In this document: positions 1-10,167 of the stretch, in pieces
Layout of the letters: each line of letters begins with the position of its first letter
How positions within the stretch are numbered: the first letter of the stretch is position 1
Origin: Coix lacryma-jobi var. lacryma-jobi
Taxonomy: Eukaryota; Streptophyta; Magnoliopsida; Poales; Poaceae
DNA: 64,000 nucleotides
Assembly (NCBI GenBank): GCA_009763385.1
Contig: CM019831.1
Span: forward strand, 86,401,845-86,465,844
Direction of reading: 5' to 3'
Made by a program: the position numbers and the translations under genes
Notes under the pieces: generated by a model
Told to the model about the DNA's origin: nothing
Databases searched by the model: none
What the model saw: only the letters and a program-made list of their open reading frames with translations

Positions 1-172
1 GAAGTGCTACTACGATAGTTCTGCGCGCTTGCAGAATCTCCTCTAGGTAGATTGCAATCTCTCTAGCTAGCTCCTACTAGTGTCGGGATTGACAACCCCA
101 TTTGACATTAGTAGATAGCTGCTTTAGCTTCACTCCTTTAGGTATAGTGACGGGACTTTCTACAAGCATTTC

Positions 173-190
173 TGGCGCCGTTGCCAGGGA
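173..190 (+). promoter_or_regulatory. Primer-binding-site motif, copy 1 (tRNA-Asp type)
   Basis: The 18 bases TGGCGCCGTTGCCAGGGA differ from the common plant gypsy motif at one position (A for G). In a live element the tRNA 3' end would pair here to prime minus-strand DNA synthesis. No intact element surrounds it. Confidence 0.6.
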
Positions 191-245
191 TAGATTCCAT
201 AGTCTACTCCTAGTAACGACGTTAGCAAGTGTCAACAAGCATTTC

Positions 246-262
246 TGGGCCGTTACCGGGGA
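246..262 (+). promoter_or_regulatory. Primer-binding-site motif, copy 2 (decayed)
   Basis: TGGGCCGTTACCGGGGA matches the same motif with one deleted base and one substitution. It lies 73 bp downstream of copy 1 and has the same upstream words, so the leader was probably duplicated in tandem before decay. Confidence 0.5.
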
Positions 263-672
263 TAGTTGCCTAGCTCTATCTTTAGTGAAGTTAAGAACTA
301 CCAACAATGCACCGAAAAAGTCGTGGTTGAATTTTTCACAGTGGACGCACCCAATCATCTCAGTTTGACCCAAAACTCAAGTTTAGTGGGGTTTTGGCAC
401 TTTTATTTTCGGCGGAATGGTGCCGCAAAACTCGCACGAGTGGGCCATTTTTTTCATCGATGTACCGAAAAACTCATAGTTTAATTTTTTGGAATGGACG
501 CACCCAATCATCTCAGTTTGACTCAAAACTCATGTTTCGTGGGTTTTTTGCACTTCCATTTCTAATGGAACAGTGCCGCAAAAGTCGCGCGAGAGGGCTG
601 TTTTTCCCACTGATGGAGCAAAAAACTCGCGGTTGAATTTTTCGCAACGGATGCACCCTATCATCTCCGTTT

Positions 673-674
673 GC
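673..674. other. 30-bp deletion junction inside a monomer
   Basis: The text runs cgtttg directly into ccctttcatttcc, while the corresponding monomer near 4600 has 30 more bases between these words (from accc to tttgg). Both breakpoints end in similar tttg/ttgg text, consistent with a short-homology deletion. The affected monomer is about 123 bp. Confidence 0.85.
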
Positions 675-1231
675 CCTTTCATTTCCGTCGAAATGGTGCT
701 GCAAAACTCACGCGACAGGGCCATTTTTCCCACTGATGCACCGAAAAACTCTTAGGTGAATTTTTTGCAATGGACGCACCCAAACATCTCAGTTTGACAC
801 AAAACTCATATTTGGTCGGTTTTTAGCACTTTCATTTCCGACGTTACGGTAGTGCAAAACTCACACGGAAGGGCCGTCTTTCCCACTGATGCGCCGAAAA
901 ACTTGCAGTTGAATTTTTTGCAACGGACGCACCCAAACATCTCTGTTTGACCCAAAACACATGTTTTGTGGGGTTTTGGCACATTTATTTCTGACGGAAC
1001 GGTGCCGCAAAACTCACGCGAGAGGGCCATTTTTTCCACTGATGCACCAAAAAACTTGCGGTTTATTTTTTCACAATGGACGCGCCCAATCATTTCCATT
1101 TGACCCAAAACTCATGTTTGTTGGGTTTTTGACACTTTCATTTTCATCACAACGGTGCTGCAAAACTCGCGCGGGTGTGCCGTTTTTCCCACTGATGCAC
1201 CGAAAAACTTGCAATTGAATTTTTTGAAACG

Positions 1232-1383
1232 GACGCACCCAATCATCTCAGTTTGACCGAAAACTATTGTTTGGTGGGTTTTTGGCAATTTCTTTTTTGA
1301 TGGAACGGTGCCACAAAACTCGTGCGAGAGGGCCTTCTTTCCCACTGATGCACCGAAAAACTCACGGTTGAATTTTCACAACG
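1232..1383. repeat. Representative satellite monomer (152 bp)
   Basis: One full repeat measured from one gacgcaccc to the next. The usual monomer is 153 bp. Numbered from gacgcaccca, AAAACTC words lie near 29-35, 84-90 and 125-132, each followed by a T tract near 48-52, 105-109 and 142-146, so the monomer looks like three degenerate copies of a unit of about 50 bp. The length is in the nucleosome range shared by grass centromeric satellites such as rice CentO and maize CentC. No sequence identity to those families is claimed. Confidence 0.85.
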
Positions 1384-4330
1384 GACGCACCCAATCTTCT
1401 CCATTTGACCCACAACTCATGTTTGGTGGGTTTTTGGCACCTTCATTTCCGATGGAACGGTGCCGCAAAAGTCACGCGAGATGGCCGTTGTTCCCATTGA
1501 TGCACCAAAAAACTCGCGGTTGAATTTTTCGCAACGGACGCACCCAATCATCTCCATTTGACTCAAAACTCATGTTTGGTGGGCTTTTAGCACTTTCATT
1601 TCCGATGTTACGGTGCCGCAAAACTCGCGTGGGAGGGCCATCTTTCCTACTGATGCGCTGAAAAACTCGCAGTTGAAGTTTTCGCAACGGACGCACCCAA
1701 TCATCTCCATTTGACCCAAAACTCATCTTTGGTGAGTTTTTGACAGTTTTATTTTCGTCGTAACGGTGCAGCAAAACTCGCGCGATGGTGGGCCGTTTTT
1801 CCCACTGATGCATCGAAAAACTCGCATTGAATTTTTCGCAACGGACGCACCCGATCATCTCAGTTTGACCCAAAACTAATGTTTGGTGGGTTTTTGTCAC
1901 TTTCATTTCCGATGGAACGGTGCCGCAAAACTCGCGTGAGAGGGCCATCTTTCCCACTGATGCACCGAAAAACTCGCGGTTGAATTTTTCACAACAGACG
2001 CACCCATTCATCTCAGTTCGACCCAAAACTAATGTTTAGTGTGGTTTTAGCACTTTCATTTCCGGCGACACGGTGCCGCAAAACTCGCACGAGTGGGCCA
2101 TTTTTTCCACCGATGCACTGAAAAACTCATTGTTGAATTTTTTGGAACGGACGCACCCAATCATGTCAGTTTGACCCAAAACAAATGTTTGGTGTGTTAT
2201 TGGCACTTTCGTTTCCGACGGAACGGTGCCGCAAAACTCACGCGAGATGGCAATTTTTCCCACTGATGCACAAAAAATTCACGACTGATTTTTCGCAACG
2301 GACGCACCCAATCATCTCCGTTTGACCCAGAACTCATGTTTGGTGGGTTTTTGGCACTTTCATTTCCGTCGGAACGGTGCCGCGAAACTCGCTTCGGTGG
2401 GCCATTTTTCCCACTATTGCAGTGAAAAACTTGCATTTGATTTTTTCGCATCGGACGCACCCAATCATCTCAATTTGACCCAAAACTCATGTTTGGTGGG
2501 TTATTGGGACTTTCATTTCCGATGAAACGGTGCCGCAAAACTCACGCGAGAGGGTCGTTTTTCCCACTGATGCAATGAAATACTCGTGATTAAATTTTTC
2601 ACAACGGATGCACCCAATCATCTCTGTTTGATTCAAAACACATGTTTGGTGGGCTTTTAGCAGTTTCATTTCCCACGTTACGGTGCCGCAAAACTCTTGC
2701 GGGGGGTCGTTTTACCCACTGATGCGCCGAATAACTCGTAGTTGAATTTTTTGCAACGGACGGACCCAATCATCTCCGTTTGACCCAAAACTCATGTTTG
2801 GTGGGTTATGGCACTTTCGTTTCTGACGGAACGGTGCTGCAAAACTCGCGAGAGTGGGCCATTTTTCCACTCATGCACCAAAAAACTCACGGTTTAATTT
2901 TACACAACGGACGCACACAATCATTTCCATTTGACACAAATATCATGTTTGGTGGCTTTTTGATAGTTCAATTTTCGTCGCAACGGTGCCGCAAAACTCG
3001 CGCGGGTGGGCCATTTTTCCCACTGATGCACCGAAAAACTCGCATTGAATTTTTCGCAATGGACGCACCCAATCATCTTAATTTGACCCAAAACTCATGT
3101 TTGGTGGGTTTTTGTTAGTTTCATTTCCGACGTTACGGTGCCGCAAAACTCGCGTGAGAGGGCTGTTATTCCCACAGATGCACCGAAAAAGTCGCGGTTG
3201 AATTTTTCGCAACGGACGCACCCAATCATCTTAGTTTGACCGAAAACTAATGTTTAGTGGGGTTTTAGCACTTTCATTTCCGGCGGAACGGTTCCGCAAA
3301 ACTCGCACGAGTGGGCCATTTTTTCCACCGATGCACCGAAAAACTCATTAAATTTTTCGGAATGGACGCACCCAATCATCTCAGTTTGACCCAGAACAAA
3401 TGTTTGGTGTGCTATTGGCACTTTGGTTTTCTACGGAACGGTGCCACTAAACTCATGCGAGATGGCCATTTTTCCCACTGATGCACCAAAAAACTCGCGA
3501 TTGAATTTTTCGCAACGGACGCACCCAATCATTTCCGTTTGACCAAGAACTCATGTTTGGTGGGGTTTTGGCTCTTTCATTTCCGTCGGAACGGTGCCGC
3601 AAAACCTGCGCTGGTGGGCAATTTTTTCCACTGAAGCACCGAAAAACTCGCATTTGAATTTTTCGCGAAGGATGCACCCAATCATCTCAGTTTGACCCAA
3701 AACCCATGTTTGGTGGGTTATTTGCACTTCAATTTCTGATGGAACAGTGCCGCAAAAGTCGCACGAGAGGTCTATTTTTTCCACTGATTTACCCAAAAAC
3801 TCGCGGTTGAATTTTTCGCAACGGATGCACTCCATCATCTCCGTTTGACCCAAAACTCATGTTTGGTTGTTTTTTTGGCCCTTTCATTTCCGTCGAAATG
3901 GTGCCACAAAACTCACGCGAGAGGGCCATTTTTCCCACTGATGCACCGAAAAACTCGTAGTTGAATTTTTCGCAACGGACGTACCCAAACATCTCAGTTT
4001 GACACAAAACTCATGTTTGGTGGGTTTTTAGCACTTTCTTTTCCGACGTTACGGTACTGCAGAACTCACGCGGAAGGGCCGTTTTTCCCACTGATGCACC
4101 GAAAAACTCGCGGTTGAATTTTTCGTAAAGGATGCACCCAATCATCTCAGTTTGACCCAAAAATCATGTTTGGTGGGTTATTTGCACTTCCATTTCTGAT
4201 GGAATAGTGCCGCAAAAGTCGCGTGAGAGGGTCGTTTTTCCCACTAATGCACAAAAAATCTCGCGGTTGAATTTTTCACAACGGACGCTCCCAGTCATCT
4301 CAGTTTGACCCAAAACTCAAGTTTAGTGGG

Positions 4331-7300
4331 GTTTTGGCAGTTTTATTTCCGGCGGAATGGTGCCGCAAAACTCGCATGAGTGGGCCATTTTTTCCATCGA
4401 TGCACCGAAAAACTCATAGTTTAATTTTTTGGAATGGACGCACCCAATCATGTCAGCTTGACCGAAAACTCATGTTTGGTGGGTTTTTTGCACTTCCATT
4501 TCTGATGGAACAGTGCCGCAAAAGTCGCGCGAGAGGGCTGTTTTTCCCACTGATGAAAAAACTCGCGGTTGAATTTTTCGCAACGGACGCACCCAATCAT
4601 CTCCGTTTGACCCAAAACACATGTTTGGTGGGTTTTTGGCCCTTTCATTTCCGTCGAAATGGTGCTGCAAAACTCACGCGAGAGGACCATTTTTCCCACT
4701 GATGCACCGAAAAACTCGTAGGAGAATTTTCGCAAAGGACGCACCCAAACATCTCAGTTTGACACAAAACTCATGTTTGGTGGGTTTTTAGCACTTTCAT
4801 TTCCGACCTTACGGTACTGCAAAACTCACGCGGAAGGGCCGTCTTTCCCACTGATGCGTCGAAAAACTTGCAGTTGAATTTTTTGCAACGGACGCACCCA
4901 AACATCTCTATTTGACCCAAAACACATGTTTGGTGTGTTTTTGGCACTTTTATTTCGGACGGAACGGTGCCGCAAAACTCGCGCGAGAGGGCCATTTTTT
5001 CCACTGATGCACCGAAAAACTTGCAGTTTAGTTTTTCGCAACGGACGCACCCAATCATTTCCATTTGACCCAAAACTCATGTTTGTTGGGTTTTTGACAC
5101 TTTCATTTTCATCACAACGGTGCTGCAAAACTCGCGCGGGTGGGCCATTTTTCCCACTGATGCACCGAAAAACATGCAGTCGAATTTTTTGCAACGGACA
5201 CACCCAATCATCTCAGTTTGACCGAAAACTAATGTTTGGTGGGTTTTTGGCACTTTCATTTCTGATGGAACGGTGCCGCAAAACTCGTGCGAGAGGGCCT
5301 TCTTTCCTACTGATGCACCAAAAAACTCACGGTTGAATTTTCACAACGGACGCACCCAATCTTCTCCGTTTGACCCACAACTCATGTTTGGTGGGTTTTT
5401 GGCACTTTCATTTCTGATGGAACGGTGCCGCAAAAGTCACGCGAGATGGCCGTTGTTCCCGTTGATGCACCGAAAAAGTCGCGGTTGAATTTTTCACAAC
5501 GGACGCACCCAATCATCTCCATTTGACTCAAAACTCATGTTTGGTGGGCTTTTAGCACTTTGATTTCCGATGTTACGGTGCCGCAAAACTCGCGCGGGAG
5601 GGCCATCTTTCCTACTGATGCGCTGAAAAACTCACAGTTGAAGTTTTTGCAACGGACGCACACAATCATCTCCATTTGACCCAAAACTAATCTTTGGTGA
5701 GTTTTTGACAGTTTTATTTTCGTCGCAACGGTGCAGCAAAACTCGCGCTATGGTGGTCCGTTTTTCCCACTGATGCATCGAAAAACTCGCATTGAATTTT
5801 TCGCAACGGACGCACCCGATCATCTCAGTTTGACCCAAAACTAATGTTTGGTGGGTTTTTGTCACTTTCATTTCTGATGGAACGGTGCCGCAAAACTCGC
5901 GTGAGAGGGCCATCTTTCCCACAGATGCGCCGAAAAACTCGCGGTTGAATTTTTCGCAACGGACACACCCAATCATCTCAGTTCGACCCAAAACTAATGT
6001 TTAGTGGGGTTTTAGCACTTTCATTTCCGACGTTACGGTGTCGCAAAACTCGTGCGAGAGGGCTGTTATTCCCACAGATGCACCGAAACACTCGCGGTTG
6101 AATTTTTCGCAACGGACGCACCCAATCATCTCAGTTGGACCGAAAACTAATGTTTAGTGGGGTTTTAGCACTTTCATTTCCGGCGGAACGGTTCCGCAAA
6201 ACTCGCACGAGTGGGCCATTTTTTCCACCGATGCACCGAAAAACTCATTGTTAAATTTTTCGGAATGGACCCACCCAATCATCTCAGTTTGACCCAGAAC
6301 CAATGTTTGGTGTGCTGTTGGCACTTTCGTTTCCTGCAGAACGTTGCCGCAAAACTCGCGCGAGATGGCCATTTTTCCCACTGATGCACCAAAAAACTCG
6401 CGATTGAATTTTTCGCAACGGACGCACTCAATCATCTCCGTTTGACCCAGAACTCATGTTTGGTGGGGTTTTGGCACTTTCATTTCCGTCGAAACGGTGC
6501 CGCAAAACCCGCGCTGGTGGGCCATTTTTTCCACTGAAGCACCGAAAAACTCGCATTTGAATTTTTCGCGAAGGATGCACCCAATCATCTCAGTTTGACC
6601 CAAAACTCATGTTTGGTGGGTTATTTGCACTTCAATTTCTGATGGAACAGTGCCGCAAAAGTCGCGCGAGAGGTCTATTTTTCCCACTGATGCACCCAAA
6701 AACTCGCGGTTGAATTTTTCACAACGGATGCACTCAATCATCTCCGTTTGACCCAAAACTCATGTTTGGTTGTTTTTTGGCCCTTTCATTTCCGTCGAAA
6801 CGGTGCCGCAAAACTCACGCGAGAGGGCCATTTTTTCCACCGATGCACCGAAAAACTCATTGTTAAATTTTTTGGAATGGATGCACCCAATCATCTTAGT
6901 TTGACCCAGAACAAATGTTTGGTGTGCTATTGGCACTTTCGTTTTCGACGGAACGGTGCCGCAAAACTCACGCGAGATGGACATTTTTCCCACTAATGCA
7001 CCAAAAAACCCACCATTGATTTTTTCGCAACGGACGCACCCAATCAACTCAGTTTCACCCAGAACAAATGTTTGGTGTGCTATTGGCACTTTCGTTTCCG
7101 ACAGAACGGTGCCGCAAAACTCACGCGAGATGGACATTTTTCCCACTAATGCACCAAAAAACTCGCGATTGAATTTTTTGCAACGGACGCACCCAATCAT
7201 TTCCGTTTGACCCAAAACTCATGTTTGGTGGGTTTTTGTTAGTTTCATTTCCGACGTTACGGTGCCGCAAAACTCGCGCGAGAGGGCTGTTATTCCCACA

Positions 7301-8304
7301 GATGCACTGAAACACTCGCGGTTGAATTTTTCGCAACGGACGCACCCAATCATCTCAGTTTGACCGAAAACTAATGTTTAGTGGGGTTTTAGCACTTTCA
7401 TTTCCGGCGGAACGGTTCCGCAAAACTCGCACGAGTGGGCCATTTTTTCCACCCATGCACCGAAAAACTCATTGTTAAATTTTTTGGAATGGACGCCCCC
7501 AATCATCTCAGTTCGGCCCAGAACAAATGTTTGGTGTGCTATTGGCACTTTCGTTTCCGACGGAACGGTGCCGCAAAACTCACGCGAGATGACCGTTTTT
7601 CCCACTAATGCACCAAAAAACTCGAGATTGAATTTTTCGCAACGGACGCACCCAAACATTTCCGTTTGACCCAAAACTCATGTTTGGTTGGTTTTTTGGC
7701 CCTTTCATTTCCGTCGAAATGGTGCCACAAAACTCACGCGAGAGGGCCATTTTTCCCACTGATGCACCGAAAAACCCGTAGTTGAATTTTTCGCAACGGA
7801 CGCACCCAAACATCTCAGTTTGACACAAAACTCATGTTTGGTGGGCTTTTAGCACTTTCATTTCCGACTTTCGGTACTGCAAAAACTCACGCGGAAGGGT
7901 CGTTTTTCCCACAGATGCACCAAAAAACTCACGGTTGATTTTTTGGCAAAGGACGCACCCAATCATCTCAGTTTGTCCTGAAACTCATGTTTGGTGGGTT
8001 ATTTGCACTTCCATTTCTGATGGAACAGTGCCGCAAAAGTCGCGCGAGTGGGCCGTTTTTCCAACTAATGCACAAAAAAACTCGCGGTTGAATTTTCCGC
8101 AACGGACGCACCCAATCATCTCAGTTTGACCCAAAACTCATGTTTGGTGGGTTTTTGTTACATTCATTTCTGACGTTACGGTGGAGCCAAACTCGCGCGA
8201 GAGGGTCGTTATTCCAACTGATGCACCGACAAACTCATGGTTGAATATTTCGCAGTGAACGCACCCAATCATCTCTGTTTGACCCAAAACTCAAGTTCAC
8301 TGGG
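4331..8304. repeat. 26-monomer higher-order unit, copy 2
   Basis: A 3,974-bp unit equal to 26 x 153 bp within a few bases, delimited by the same variant monomer at 4331 and 8305. Corresponding monomers in copy 1 share variants but differ at many sites, so this is an old duplication compared with those to the right. Confidence 0.7.
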
Positions 8305-8447
8305 GTTTTGGCAGTTTTATTTCCGGCGGAATGGTGCCGCAAAATTCGCACTAGTGGGCCATTTTTTCCATCGATGCACCGAAAAACTCATAGTTTAATT
8401 TTTTGGAATGGACACACCCAATCATCTCAGTTTGACGAGTGTGGGAT

Positions 8448-8513
8448 CCACCCCCGCACGATTGGGCCACCCGGTCGACGGGGGTGGGATTCGGCCCAAG
8501 CGTGCGGGGGTGG
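8448..8513. other. Fold-back inverted repeat at the truncated LTR end
   Basis: A 21-bp arm at 8448-8468 (ccacccccgcacg then attgggcc) is the reverse complement of 8493-8513 with one mismatch, around a 24-bp spacer that itself holds a near-palindrome centred on gtcgac. The right arm is genuine LTR sequence, also present at 12681-12701. The left arm and spacer (8437-8490) have no clear counterpart in the full LTR, so they look like filler DNA made at the break by fold-back copying. Confidence 0.75.
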
Positions 8514-9126
8514 GACGAGACTGCGCTGGGGTGGGCCGGTGCAGGTGCTGGCGCTGGGCCAGGAGCGGGGTTGGCCCAGGTGGAGGAATGGAGGTGGGTG
8601 CGGGCCGGCGGGGAGGGAAGAAGGGGAAGCGGGCCGCTGGGAATGGGAGCGGGTTGGGCTCGGTGACCTGGGCTAGGCCGCGGCTGCGAGGAGAGGGAGC
8701 TGGGCCAGGCCAAAACCGAGGTGAGGGAGAGAATGAGGGTGATGTCCTTGCCTTTTCCTTTTTGTTTTCTTTTCCAAAACTTTTTGCAAACTCTTTTGAA
8801 ATCTAAATTCATTTCAGATCCAAAATTAAACCCAGTTTGAAATCAAATAGTTTGGAAAAGGTTTTGAAATATTTCCCATAGGTTTTGAAAATCAAACTTT
8901 GGGTTTGAATTTGTAAAATTTTCGTAAACCTTTTATTTATTTTCTAAATAGAATAAATCCGATTCGTCTTGTACGGGTTTAATAAATTTATTTTTCACCC
9001 AATAAAAGTATGCAACGACATGAATGCAACAAACATCTAGTTAGATTTTTCCTCCATCTAAAATTTTGACCATTTCCTAATTAAATTCTAATTTATTTTA
9101 ATTAATTAAACACCCGGGGTGTTACA
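8491..9126 (-). mobile_element. Truncated second (3') LTR
   Basis: This 636-bp segment matches 12679-13313 almost base for base, from tcggcccaag to the terminal gggtgttaca, with scattered substitutions and one small indel (gggccgctggg versus gggcactggg). On the minus strand it is the start of the LTR. About 3.26 kb of the LTR is missing on its left, where satellite DNA follows after 54 bp of filler. Confidence 0.9.
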
Positions 9127-9178
9127 AACTTACCCCCTTAACTGGAATCTCGTCCCGAGATTCGGGTAGGCTATAGTC
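9122..9178 (-). pseudogene. Remnant of gypsy polyprotein C-terminus
   Basis: On the minus strand the last codons before the truncated LTR read ...NDYSLPESRDEIPVKGVSL and end in TAA formed by the LTR's own first bases (TGTAA). Plant Ty3/gypsy polyproteins of the chromovirus type commonly end in this way, with an ExRDEI-like tail and a stop at the LTR boundary. Everything upstream (protease to integrase) is missing, so this is only a vestige. The DNA also forms an 8-bp perfect hairpin stem (9145-9152 with 9156-9163). Confidence 0.6.
9127..9140 (-). promoter_or_regulatory. Polypurine tract
   Basis: On the minus strand TAAGGGGGTAAGTT lies directly against the LTR start TGTAACACCCC. A G-rich purine run in this place primes plus-strand DNA synthesis in LTR elements and confirms the minus orientation. 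Confidence 0.75.
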
Positions 9179-9400
9179 ATTACAAAGAACCAAATCAAAC
9201 AAAAGCACAAGCACATGTCAATCAACGTGCTACGAGTTTAAATAATTATGGTGGGCATCCTACTATTGGAGGACCTACTTTGAAACAAAGTTTGAATTTT
9301 CAGCAGAGACAGACTACAGAAGTGGGAAATAGGGTGAGGCTTTGTAAAAATAGTTTTGTAAACAACACGACTTGACTAGGGTAGCGTCCTACGGTCAACA

Positions 9401-9414
9401 CGACTTTGATACCA
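9401..9414 (-). promoter_or_regulatory. Primer binding site (tRNA-Met type)
   Basis: The minus strand reads TGGTATCAAAGTCG, beginning three bases (GAG) after the LTR end TGTCACA. The first eight bases match the plant initiator-methionine tRNA 3' end complement (TGGTATCAGAGC family). The position proves that 9418-13313 is the 5' LTR. Confidence 0.8.
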
Positions 9415-9658
9415 CTCTGTGACACCCCAATTTTAAAAACAAAATTAGAGCACAATATATGTATGCCAGGATCAATTTTCATACATATATCCACATCATA
9501 GTAAATATCAAAACAATGTTTTTATTAATATATCGAACATTATTACAAAAATGACCCTCGAGTCTAAAAGAAAAGTACAGACTCTCAACAGACTCTGATG
9601 TAGACTCGCGTAAACTGGACGCCACTCCACAGGAAGGTCGACCGGGGGCTGCGCCATC

Positions 9659-9880
9659 CTAGTACAAGTCGTCTGGGTCGAATCCACCGTCTTCTGTGTA
9701 CAAGTTGTCGGGGTCATATCCACCGTCTTCTGCGTACTCCTGCTCCGCGTCGTAGACTCCAACGTCTGGGTGGGGTAGCAGGGGGTTCAAAGAGGAAGGG
9801 TGAGTACATCGAAATGTACTCCGCAAGTGTAGGAAATATATGCTTATGCGGCTATTAACAAAGGTAGGCTGACTTTGTTT
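9659..9880 (-). other. Open frame with acidic repeat tail inside LTR
   Basis: A minus-strand frame of about 73 codons is open from roughly 9880 to a TAG at 9659-9661. Its end contains two in-frame 12-residue copies, AEDGGYDPDNLY and TEDGGFDPDDLY, preceded by VYDAEQEY. The differences between copies are conservative (A/T, Y/F, N/D) or silent (CCC/CCA). There is no ATG in the frame, so a spliced, fused or non-coding origin is possible. I do not recognise the peptide. It could also be a chance product of a 36-bp duplication. Confidence 0.35.
9662..9733. repeat. 36-bp tandem duplication in LTR
   Basis: Copies lie at 9662-9697 and 9698-9733. Both begin gtacaagt and end ccaccgtcttctg followed by t or c. 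They encode the acidic repeat described for the frame 9659-9880. Confidence 0.85.
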
Positions 9881-9973
9881 GACTCAAGCGCCTAAAGCAA
9901 CACATCCTATTAGTCCTATTATTCCTATGCACCTTTTTGCTAGGTTATAACCACAGTCTCCATCTGTAACAGT

Positions 9974-10167
9974 AACCACACTCGGAGTTGCACCGAGCAA
10001 ACCACACTCGGAGTCACACCGAGCAACCAACACTTGGAGTCCACCAAGCAACCACACTTGGAGTCACACCAAGCAACCACACTTGGAGTCACACCAAGCG
10101 AACCCACACCTGAAGTCCATCAGGCAAACCACACCTGAAGTCCATCAGATGACCCGAACCAGGTCAT
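9974..10167. repeat. Tandem hairpin array with changing stems
   Basis: Seven units of about 25 bp, each a short stem-loop with the loop agt(y)..ca, are followed by an eighth stem of the same design. The stems are CTCGG/CCGAG (9981-9997, 10007-10023), CTTGG/CCAAG (10033-10048, 10057-10073, 10082-10098), CCTGA/TCAGG (10109-10124), the same with one mismatch (10134-10149), and ATGACC/GGTCAT (10149-10167). The stem sequence changes along the array but its two arms change together, so pairing is kept. The array lies about 550-750 bases from the LTR end, so it would be in the 5' leader of an element transcript if transcription begins to its right. Confidence 0.8.

Larger units (their letters stand above)
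1..302 (+). mobile_element. Degenerate Ty3/gypsy leader fragment at array edge
   Basis: This non-satellite stretch ends where the first satellite text (tgcaccgaaaaagtcg) begins at about 307. It holds two copies of a motif resembling TGGCGCCGTTGCCGGGGA, the primer binding site complementary to the 3' end of tRNA-Asp that is typical of plant Tat/Athila-type Ty3/gypsy elements. Each copy is preceded by the same words, acaagcatttc. The sense of the motif places the LTR to the left and any gag gene to the right, but satellite DNA replaces everything to the right, so the element is broken. Bases 1-160 may be the end of the LTR, which cannot be confirmed because its partner is absent. No reading frame here looks coding. 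Confidence 0.6.
391..4330. repeat. 26-monomer higher-order unit, copy 1
   Basis: Bounded by the diagnostic monomer variant reading gttttggca(c/g)ttttattt(c/t)cggcgg, seen at 391 and 4331. Landmark monomers recur about 3,965 bp later in the next unit, for example the one beginning near 806 and again near 4771, and the one near 1308 and again near 5273. The unit is 3,940 bp, about 30 bp short, because the monomer near 650-770 carries a 30-bp deletion. Confidence 0.75.
303..8436. repeat. Satellite array, outer (older) segment
   Basis: About 53 tandem monomers of 152-154 bp, all in one orientation. Neighbouring monomers are visibly divergent from one another. Recurrent landmarks in each monomer are gacgcaccca, tttgaccc, a first aaaactc, gggtttttggcac, catttccg, ggtgccgcaaaactc, gggccatttttcccac, tgatgcaccgaaaaactc and ttgaatttttcgcaac. 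A longer period of about 3.95 kb (26 monomers) relates 391-4330 to 4331-8304. Both edges are non-satellite: a retroelement leader on the left and an inserted LTR element on the right. Confidence 0.95.
9127..9417 (-). mobile_element. Residual internal region of the LTR element (291 bp)
   Basis: This is all that lies between the two LTRs. In minus-strand order it contains the primer binding site (9414-9401), an untranslated leader stretch, and the polyprotein tail with the polypurine tract (9140-9127). The ends needed for reverse transcription are kept while every gene is gone, which is the pattern of a non-autonomous derivative. The 63-codon open frame at 9300-9494 crosses the LTR boundary and is not regarded as a gene. 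Confidence 0.8.

Noticed and set aside
1210..1245. CENP-B-box-like text (ttcgcaacggacgc) in most monomers
   Set aside because: Against the mammalian pattern nTTCGnnnnAnnCGGGn it lacks the central A and two of the final G's. Plants also have no established CENP-B box dependence, so it is treated as chance.
8437..8447. A possible TG start for a short intact left LTR (tgtgggatcc at 8440)
   Set aside because: The full LTR shows that real homology begins at 8491 and that 3.26 kb is missing. There is no matching target-site duplication (gac or gag versus gctgt), so the TG is incidental.
9508..9762. An 84-codon minus-strand frame with TQKTVD repeats
   Set aside because: It is another frame of the same 36-bp duplication and reads through unrelated LTR sequence. 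The alternative frame with conserved acidic repeats is more interesting, and neither is established.
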